Below, piece by piece: positions 6,369 to 10,374 of a DNA stretch of 10,374 bases. Source of the DNA: a bacterium HR32 (GTDB lineage: Bacteria > Sysuimicrobiota > Sysuimicrobiia > Sysuimicrobiales > Sysuimicrobiaceae); contig BEII01000028.1 in the NCBI GenBank assembly GCA_002898935.1, positions 1 to 10,374 of the forward strand, read 5' to 3'. Numbering within the stretch: position 1 is the stretch's first letter; every line of letters begins with the position of its first letter. The notes under the pieces are model-generated. The model was not told the DNA's origin and made no database searches. It was given only the letters and a program-made list of their open reading frames with translations. Both the position numbers and the translations under genes were made by a program.

Positions 6369-7081
6369 CCGTCCTGCCCGCGGTGGACCTGATGGAGGGC
6401 CGCGTGGTGCGGCTAGTGCGCGGCGAGTTCTCGCGCGCCACCGAGTACGCCGCCGACCCGGGGGCGGTGGCCCGGCGGTGGAGGAGCCAGGGCGCGGAGT
6501 GGGTGCACGTGGTGGACCTGGACGGCGCCCGGGAAGGTAGCCCCCGCCACCTGCACGCGGTGCGCGAGGTCAAGGCCGCGGGGCTGCGGGTGCAGTACGG
6601 CGGGGGCCTGCGGGACGAGAAAGCGGTACAGCGGGCGCTGGACGCAGGCGCAGACCGCGTGGTCGTAGGGACGCGGGCGCTCTTAGACCCCGGGTGGCTG
6701 CAGGCCCTGTGCGCGCGGTGGGGCGATCGGGTCGTGGTAGCGGTGGACGTCCGCGCGGGCGTGGCACGGGTGCGGGGCTGGACAGAGCCGTCAGGCCTCA
6801 CGGCGGAGGTCGCAGCCCGGCAGGCGCTCGCGTGCGGTGCGCAACGGCTGCTGGTGACCGACGTGGACGCGGACGGCGCGCTGGCAGGCCCGAACCTCGC
6901 CCTGTACCGTGGCCTCGCGGCTTTGGGCGCCCGTGTGCTGGCGTCCGGTGGCGTGCGGGACGTGGCCGACGTGCGGGCCCTGGCCTCTTTGAGGCTTGAG
7001 GGGGTCGTGGTGGGCCGCGCCCTGTACGAAGGCAGGCTGCCTCTGCCCGAAGCCCTGCGGGCAGCCCGCGAGGGGGCGTGA
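6365..7081 (+). CDS. hisA: ProFAR isomerase HisA
   Basis: HisA is a (beta/alpha)8-barrel that performs the Amadori rearrangement of ProFAR to PRFAR. The 238-residue protein keeps both catalytic aspartates: Asp8 in PAVDLMEGRVVRL (5-17) and Asp128 in VAVDVRAGVARVRGW (125-139). Other marks are VDLDGAREG (50-58), QYGGGLRD (77-84), VVVGTRAL (99-106), the second-half phosphate loop region TDVDADGALAGPN, and ASGGVRDVADV near the C-terminus. The usual DARDG after the second Asp reads DVRAG, a mild variant. The RGWTE-S pattern is HisA-like rather than that of bifunctional actinobacterial PriA. The ATG at 6365 overlaps the hisH stop by 4 bases, with GGAAG about seven bases upstream. Confidence 0.95.
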   Translation: MTVLPAVDLMEGRVVRLVRGEFSRATEYAADPGAVARRWRSQGAEWVHVVDLDGAREGSPRHLHAVREVKAAGLRVQYGGGLRDEKAVQRALDAGADRVVVGTRALLDPGWLQALCARWGDRVVVAVDVRAGVARVRGWTEPSGLTAEVAARQALACGAQRLLVTDVDADGALAGPNLALYRGLAALGARVLASGGVRDVADVRALASLRLEGVVVGRALYEGRLPLPEALRAAREGA

Positions 7082-7845
7082 TGCTGGCCAAGCGCATCGT
7101 CCCCTGCCTCGACGTGGACGCGGGTCGCGTGGTGAAGGGCGTCCAGTTCGTGTCCCTACGGGACGCGGGGGATCCTGCCGAGCTCGCGGCGGTCTACGAC
7201 CGGGAGGGCGCGGACGAGCTGGTGTTCCTGGACATCACCGCGTCCGCGGAAGGACGGCCCATCTTGGAGGACGCGGTGCGCCGCACCGCGAGCCAGGTGT
7301 TCATCCCCCTCACGGTGGGTGGCGGGATCCGGTCCGTGGAGGACGCCCGCCGCATCCTGCGGGCCGGCGCGGACAAGGTGGCGGTGAACACCGCCGCGGT
7401 CGAGGACCCCGACCTGGTCCGGCGGCTAGCGGAGCGCTTCGGCCGGCAGTGCGTGGTGGTGGCCATCGACGCCCGCAGGCGCGCGGGAGGTTGGGAGGTG
7501 TACACGCACGGCGGCAGGCAGCCCACGGGCCTCGACGCCGTGGGGTGGGCCGAGCGGGCGGCGGCGCTCGGCGCGGGGGAGATCCTGTTGACCAGCATGG
7601 ACCGCGACGGCACCACGGAAGGGTTCGACCTCGAGCTCACACGGGCGGTGAGCCGTGCGGTGCCCGTCCCCGTGGTCGCCTCCGGCGGGGCAGGGTCCGT
7701 GGAGCACTTCGCCCAGGTCCTCACCGAAGGGAACGCGGACGCCGCCCTGGCCGCCTCGGTGTTCCACTTCGGGCAGGTGCGCATCCCCGAGCTCAAGCGG
7801 GCCCTCGCGGCGCGAGGCATCCCGGTCCGGGAGGTGGACGGTTGA
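7081..7845 (+). CDS. hisF: Imidazole glycerol phosphate synthase cyclase subunit HisF
   Basis: HisF is the barrel partner of HisH. It uses ammonia and PRFAR to produce imidazole-glycerol phosphate and AICAR. In 254 residues it shows KRIVPCLDVDAGRVVKGVQF (4-23) with the catalytic Asp11, DITAS (51-55), PLTVGGGIRS (76-85), GADKVAVNTAAV (96-107), Asp130 in VVVAIDARR (125-133), the following WEVYTHGGR, LLTSMDRDGT, and VVASGGAGSVEHF late in the chain. I chose ATG at 7081, overlapping the hisA stop by one base, because AGGGGG at 7071-7076 is four bases away. The GTG at 7078 would leave only one base. The stop overlaps the hisIE TTG. Confidence 0.97.
   Translation: MLAKRIVPCLDVDAGRVVKGVQFVSLRDAGDPAELAAVYDREGADELVFLDITASAEGRPILEDAVRRTASQVFIPLTVGGGIRSVEDARRILRAGADKVAVNTAAVEDPDLVRRLAERFGRQCVVVAIDARRRAGGWEVYTHGGRQPTGLDAVGWAERAAALGAGEILLTSMDRDGTTEGFDLELTRAVSRAVPVPVVASGGAGSVEHFAQVLTEGNADAALAASVFHFGQVRIPELKRALAARGIPVREVDG
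7829..7835 (+). promoter_or_regulatory. Ribosome binding site supporting a TTG start for hisIE
   Basis: GGGAGGT lies six bases before the TTG at 7842, inside the hisF end. It supports the rare start codon and the TTGA overlap with the hisF stop over the later in-frame GTG codons at 7869-7877. Confidence 0.65.
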
Positions 7846-8444
7846 GGGAGGAGAGGGAGCTACGGCCCGTGGTGGTGCAGGACCGACGCACCGGGCAGGT
7901 GCTGATGCTGGCGTACGCGGACGCGGAGGCTGTGCAGCGGACCCAGCAGACCGGGTTCGCGTACTTCTGGAGCCGGTCGCGGCAGGTCCTGTGGCAGAAG
8001 GGGGAGACTTCCGGCCACAGGCTGCGGGTGCGGGAGGTCCTGCAGGACTGCGACGGGGACAGCCTCCTGTACGTGGCGGACCCGGAAGGCCCCGCGTGCC
8101 ACACCGGCGAGGTGTCCTGCTTCCACCGGGACCTTCAAGGACGCCGCCAGGTGGGTCCTTCGGGCGTCCTGTTGGAGCTCGAGCGCGTGGTGCACGAGCG
8201 CAGGCGCGACCCGTCCCCGGGCTCCTACACCGCGGCCCTACTGGCCGCAGACCCTTCCCGCCTGCATGAGAAGGTCTTCGAGGAGGCCTCGGAGGTGGTC
8301 CGGGCAGCGCGCGAGGAAGGGCCGGAACGCCTGGCGGACGAGGCCGCGGACCTCGTTTACCACCTCTCGGTGCTGCTGGCGCGGGAGGGCGTGGGGTGGG
8401 CTGCGGTGCTGGACCGGCTCGCTGCGCGACGGGCTGCGCGCTAG
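7842..8444 (+). CDS. hisI: Bifunctional phosphoribosyl-AMP cyclohydrolase / phosphoribosyl-ATP pyrophosphohydrolase HisIE
   Basis: The HisE part hydrolyses phosphoribosyl-ATP to phosphoribosyl-AMP, and the HisI part then opens the adenine ring to give ProFAR. The 200-residue fusion has the HisI domain at about 8-108: VVVQDRRTGQVLMLAY (10-25), FWSRSRQVLWQKGETSGH (42-59), the metal-site DCDGDSLL (69-76) and the zinc motif CHTGEVSCF (86-94; Cys86, Cys93). The HisE domain spans about 110-198: LHEKVFEEASEVV (141-153) and DEAADLVYHLSVLL (166-179), with conserved acidic residues Glu147, Glu148, Glu151, Glu167 and Asp170. The usual KxGEEA reads KVFEEA, a small change. The TTG start at 7842 is inferred from the strong ribosome site and 4-base overlap. 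A GTG at 7869 would remove nine residues. The gene ends the his cluster. Confidence 0.95.
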   Translation: MREERELRPVVVQDRRTGQVLMLAYADAEAVQRTQQTGFAYFWSRSRQVLWQKGETSGHRLRVREVLQDCDGDSLLYVADPEGPACHTGEVSCFHRDLQGRRQVGPSGVLLELERVVHERRRDPSPGSYTAALLAADPSRLHEKVFEEASEVVRAAREEGPERLADEAADLVYHLSVLLAREGVGWAAVLDRLAARRAAR

Positions 8445-8476
8445 CCGTCGCAGCGGACGCCACCGCCGTGCGGTAT

Positions 8477-8491
8477 CCTGCAAGGTGCAGG
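8477..8491 (+). promoter_or_regulatory. Inverted repeat before the phosphoesterase gene
   Basis: CCTGCA (8477-8482) and TGCAGG (8486-8491) are perfect six-base arms around AGG, ending four bases before the ATG at 8496. The likely ribosome site AAGGTG (8482-8487) lies in the loop and stem edge, so folding could limit translation. No T-tract follows, so it is not a standard terminator. TATCCT at 8474-8479 could be a -10 box, but no convincing -35 is found. A short repeat like this may also be chance. Confidence 0.35.
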
Positions 8492-8495
8492 CGCC

Positions 8496-9227
8496 ATGCG
8501 CTACGCCATCCTCTCCGACGTGCACGCCAACCTGGACGCGCTCGACGCGGTCCTGCAGGACGCCGCGCAGCAGGGCGTGCAGGGGTTCGTGTGCTTGGGC
8601 GACTTCGTGGGCTACGGCCCGGAGCCGAACGAGTGCGTGGAGCGGCTGCGGGGACGGGCGTCCGTGGCCCTGGTGGGCAACCACGATCTGGCCGCCCTAG
8701 GGCGGCTGGACGCGCGGCGGTTCAACCTGTTCGCCCGGGCCGCGGTGGAGTGGACCCGAACGCAGCTCCACGACCGCACCCGCGCCTTTCTCGACGCCCT
8801 CAGCCCACGGACGGAGTTCGAGGGGATGCTCCTAGTCCACGCGAGCCCGCGGGACCCGGTGGAGGAGTACATCCTGGACTGGGAGACCGCAGAAGACAAC
8901 TTCCGGGCGGAGGCGTTCTCGGTGTGCCTGTTCGGCCACACCCACGTGCCGATGCGGTTCGCCCACGACGGCGAGCGCACCCGGGTCCTCGCCTTGCTGC
9001 CCAACACCCCCGTGGCGCTGGAGCCGGGCCTGCGGCACCTGGTGAACGTGGGCAGCGTGGGCCAGCCGCGGGACGGCGACCCCCGTGCGGCGTACACAGT
9101 GTTGGACACCGAGGCCCGCACCGTGGAGGTCCGGCGGGTCGATTACCCCATCGAGTCGGTCCAGCGCAAGATGCAGGCCTGTGGCCTCCCGCGGCCGCTG
9201 TGGGAGCGGCTGGCGGAGGGCCGGTAG
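8496..9227 (+). CDS. Calcineurin-like metallophosphoesterase (YfcE/MJ0936-like)
   Basis: This 243-residue protein is predicted to be a cytoplasmic two-metal phosphoesterase. The complete metal-binding signature is present in order: DVH (8-10; Asp8, His10), GDFVGYG (35-41; Asp36), GNHD (61-64; Asn62, His63), LLVHASP (112-118; His115) and FGHTHVPM (146-153; His148, His150), followed by VNVGSVGQPRDGDPRAAY (183-200), typical of the compact single-domain group. There is no signal peptide. Family members cleave phosphodiesters or phosphomonoesters, and the substrate cannot be read from sequence. It follows hisIE by 51 bases with no clear terminator, and the peptidase gene follows after 13 bases. 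A histidinol-phosphate phosphatase role is conceivable because that step is otherwise absent here. This is speculation. Confidence 0.9.
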   Translation: MRYAILSDVHANLDALDAVLQDAAQQGVQGFVCLGDFVGYGPEPNECVERLRGRASVALVGNHDLAALGRLDARRFNLFARAAVEWTRTQLHDRTRAFLDALSPRTEFEGMLLVHASPRDPVEEYILDWETAEDNFRAEAFSVCLFGHTHVPMRFAHDGERTRVLALLPNTPVALEPGLRHLVNVGSVGQPRDGDPRAAYTVLDTEARTVEVRRVDYPIESVQRKMQACGLPRPLWERLAEGR

Positions 9228-9236
9228 AGGAGGTGA
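9228..9236 (+). promoter_or_regulatory. Ribosome binding site of the S9 peptidase gene
   Basis: AGGAGGTGA nearly fully matches the anti-Shine-Dalgarno complement. AGGAGG ends seven bases before the GTG at 9241, so the downstream gene is probably strongly translated from that codon. Confidence 0.75.
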
Positions 9237-9240
9237 CCGG

Positions 9241-10374
9241 GTGCGCACGGTGACGGCGGAAGACCTGCTGCGCATGCGCTTCGTCACGGACGTGAGCCTG
9301 AGCCCGGACGGCCAGCGGGTGTGCTTCGTGCTCACCGTGATCGAGCGCGACGAAGCGCAGGACGAGCTGGTGTACCGGTCGCACCTGTGGCTGGTCCCCA
9401 CAGACGGCGGACCGCCGCAGCAGTTCACCTGGGGAGCCCACCGGGACCGCAGTCCCCGGTGGTCCGCGGACGGGCGGTGGATCGCGTTCCTCTCCGACCG
9501 GAGCGGGGACGTGCAGCTGTGGGTCATCCCTGCCGGCGGAGGGGAGGCGCGGCCGCTCACCCGCCTTCCGGGTGGGGCTGCGGAGCCCTGCTGGGCGCCG
9601 GACGGCGGGCGGCTGGTGTTCGTGAGCCGGGTGGGACCCGACCCCTTGGAGGCGGAGCCGGACCCGGACAAGGCCAAGCGCAAGCGGCAGAACCGGGTGC
9701 GGGTCATCACGCGGCTGCGCTACAAGCTGGACGGCGAAGGGCTCTGGGACGGCAAGTGGAAGCAGCTGTTCGTGGTAGACCTCGCGGGCGGTGCACCGAA
9801 GGCCCTCACCGACGAGCCGTGCGACCACACCGCACCCGTGTGGTCCCCGGACGGGCGGTGGATCGCGTACGTGGCCAACCCGCGGCCGGACGCGGACTGG
9901 ACGAACGTGCAGGACATCTGGGTGCTGCCCGCAGAAGGCGGGCCTGCGCGCTGCCTCACCCGTTCTGTCGGGCCCTGCGCAAGCCCTGCGTGGTCGCCGG
10001 ATGGCCGGCAGGTGGCGTACCTGGGGCACGACAACGCGTACGGGACCGCGACCCTGACCCGGGTCTGGGTGGTGAGCGCGGAGGGAGGCGACCCGCGCGC
10101 CTTGACTGCGGGTTGGGACCGGTCGGCGGGCAATCACGTGCTGGACGACCTGCGGGCGCACGTGCCGGCCGGCGGGCTGTTCTGGACCGCGGACGGAGGC
10201 CGGGTGCTTTTCGTCGGCGGAGAGGGCGGGGCCACCGCCGTGTACGCCGCGGACCTGGAGGGCGTGGTGCAGCGCCTCACGGATGGGGACCGTGTGGTGT
10301 ACAACCTGTCCGTGGACCGCGCGGGGCAGCGCGCCGCCTTGGGCGTCACCACCCCGACCCTGCCCGGCGACGTG
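9241..10374 (+). CDS. S9-family (prolyl oligopeptidase / acylaminoacyl-peptidase-like) peptidase, N-terminal part
   Basis: The frame runs open for 378 codons to the window edge, so the 3' part is missing. The visible part is a beta-propeller of PD40/TolB-like repeats: SLSPDGQRVCFVL (19-31), PRWSADGRWIAFLSDRSG (near 76-93), CWAPDGGRLVFVS, VWSPDGRWIAYVAN, AWSPDGRQVAYLGHD and FWTADGGRVLFVGG. Between blades lies the ITRLRYKLDGEGLWDGKWKQLF region typical of bacterial acylaminoacyl-peptidase-type S9C enzymes. In this family the propeller filters peptides entering a C-terminal alpha/beta-hydrolase domain with a Ser-Asp-His triad, which would lie beyond the window and cannot be checked. There is no signal peptide at the N-terminus (VRTVTAEDLLRMRFV), so it is likely cytoplasmic. 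It is probably cotranscribed with the phosphoesterase. Its role with the his genes, if any, is unclear. Confidence 0.88.
   Translation, partial: MRTVTAEDLLRMRFVTDVSLSPDGQRVCFVLTVIERDEAQDELVYRSHLWLVPTDGGPPQQFTWGAHRDRSPRWSADGRWIAFLSDRSGDVQLWVIPAGGGEARPLTRLPGGAAEPCWAPDGGRLVFVSRVGPDPLEAEPDPDKAKRKRQNRVRVITRLRYKLDGEGLWDGKWKQLFVVDLAGGAPKALTDEPCDHTAPVWSPDGRWIAYVANPRPDADWTNVQDIWVLPAEGGPARCLTRSVGPCASPAWSPDGRQVAYLGHDNAYGTATLTRVWVVSAEGGDPRALTAGWDRSAGNHVLDDLRAHVPAGGLFWTADGGRVLFVGGEGGATAVYAADLEGVVQRLTDGDRVVYNLSVDRAGQRAALGVTTPTLPGDV

Larger units (their letters stand above)
871..8444 (+). other. Histidine biosynthesis operon hisZGDCBHAF(IE)
   Basis: Nine same-strand genes follow one another with no room for internal promoters outside coding DNA. 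The junctions are: hisZ/hisG 13-base overlap; hisG/hisD, hisD/hisC and hisC/hisB 4-base GTGA overlaps; hisB/hisH a 3-base gap; hisH/hisA a 4-base ATGA overlap; hisA/hisF a 1-base overlap; hisF/hisIE a 4-base TTGA overlap. Such spacing implies one transcript with translational coupling. All steps are present except histidinol-phosphate phosphatase. No intrinsic terminator with a T-tract follows hisIE, so the transcript may continue into the phosphoesterase and peptidase genes. Confidence 0.85.

Noticed and set aside
6365..7081. Bifunctional PriA (HisA/TrpF)
   Set aside because: The RGWTE-S pattern after the second catalytic Asp is that of HisA, not the PriA-type RGRGWE pattern.
7078..7845. GTG start for hisF at 7078
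   Set aside because: It would leave only one base after the ribosome site, while ATG at 7081 has better spacing and matches the usual MLAKRI start.
8445..8495. Intrinsic terminator after hisIE
   Set aside because: The only hairpin is short and has no following T-tract, so termination here is not supported.
8800..10161. A 453-codon minus-strand open frame
   Set aside because: It is antisense to the phosphoesterase and the S9 peptidase propeller, both of which have clear motifs on the plus strand.
1..10374. Mobile elements, CRISPR arrays, tRNA or rRNA genes
   Set aside because: No transposase, repeat-spacer array, long terminal repeat or RNA gene signature was seen. The genes are ordinary chromosomal housekeeping types.

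Overview
This window is a dense, very GC-rich (about 70% by eye) stretch of bacterial chromosome. Every supported gene is on the plus strand, many start with GTG or TTG, and strong AGGAGG-type ribosome sites are common. It centres on one near-complete histidine biosynthesis operon. The short HisG paired with HisZ, the TrpR-family regulator YerC (proposed as HisR in Firmicutes) and the GC content suggest a deep-branching, possibly thermophilic, Firmicutes-like lineage. That placement is inference; no rRNA or other taxonomic marker is present.

Layout: (1) 3-566, the end of a polytopic membrane protein, cut by the window edge. (2) 557-874, a YerC/HisR TrpR-family regulator. (3) 871-960, the only regulatory intergenic stretch: a sigma70-like promoter whose -35 box contains the yerC stop codon, an AT-rich inverted repeat that could be the operator, and a small hairpin over the hisZ ribosome site and start. 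(4) 961-8444, hisZ-hisG-hisD-hisC-hisB-hisH-hisA-hisF-hisIE, with nearly every junction overlapping by 1-13 bases and hisB/hisH separated by 3. (5) 8496-9227, a calcineurin-like metallophosphoesterase. (6) 9241 to the window end, the N-terminal propeller part of an S9-family peptidase, open at the 3' edge.

Together the nine his genes cover all steps from PRPP and ATP to histidine except histidinol-phosphate phosphatase: HisZ-HisG (step 1), HisIE (2-3), HisA (4), HisH-HisF (5), HisB (6), HisC (7) and HisD (9). HisB is the dehydratase alone, without the HAD phosphatase domain of the enterobacterial enzyme. The metallophosphoesterase 51 bases downstream is therefore a tempting but untested candidate for the missing step.

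The most unusual protein is HisD. It keeps the catalytic Glu-His pair, but two of the four canonical zinc ligands are replaced (Gln to Glu, Asp to Asn), as are a substrate-contact His and the GPGN loop. This resembles HisD-like dehydrogenases outside the classical histidine enzyme. I see no mobile element, CRISPR array, RNA gene or clearly new multi-gene system. The findings are the divergent HisD, the possible phosphatase, and the regulator with its putative operator and nested promoter.
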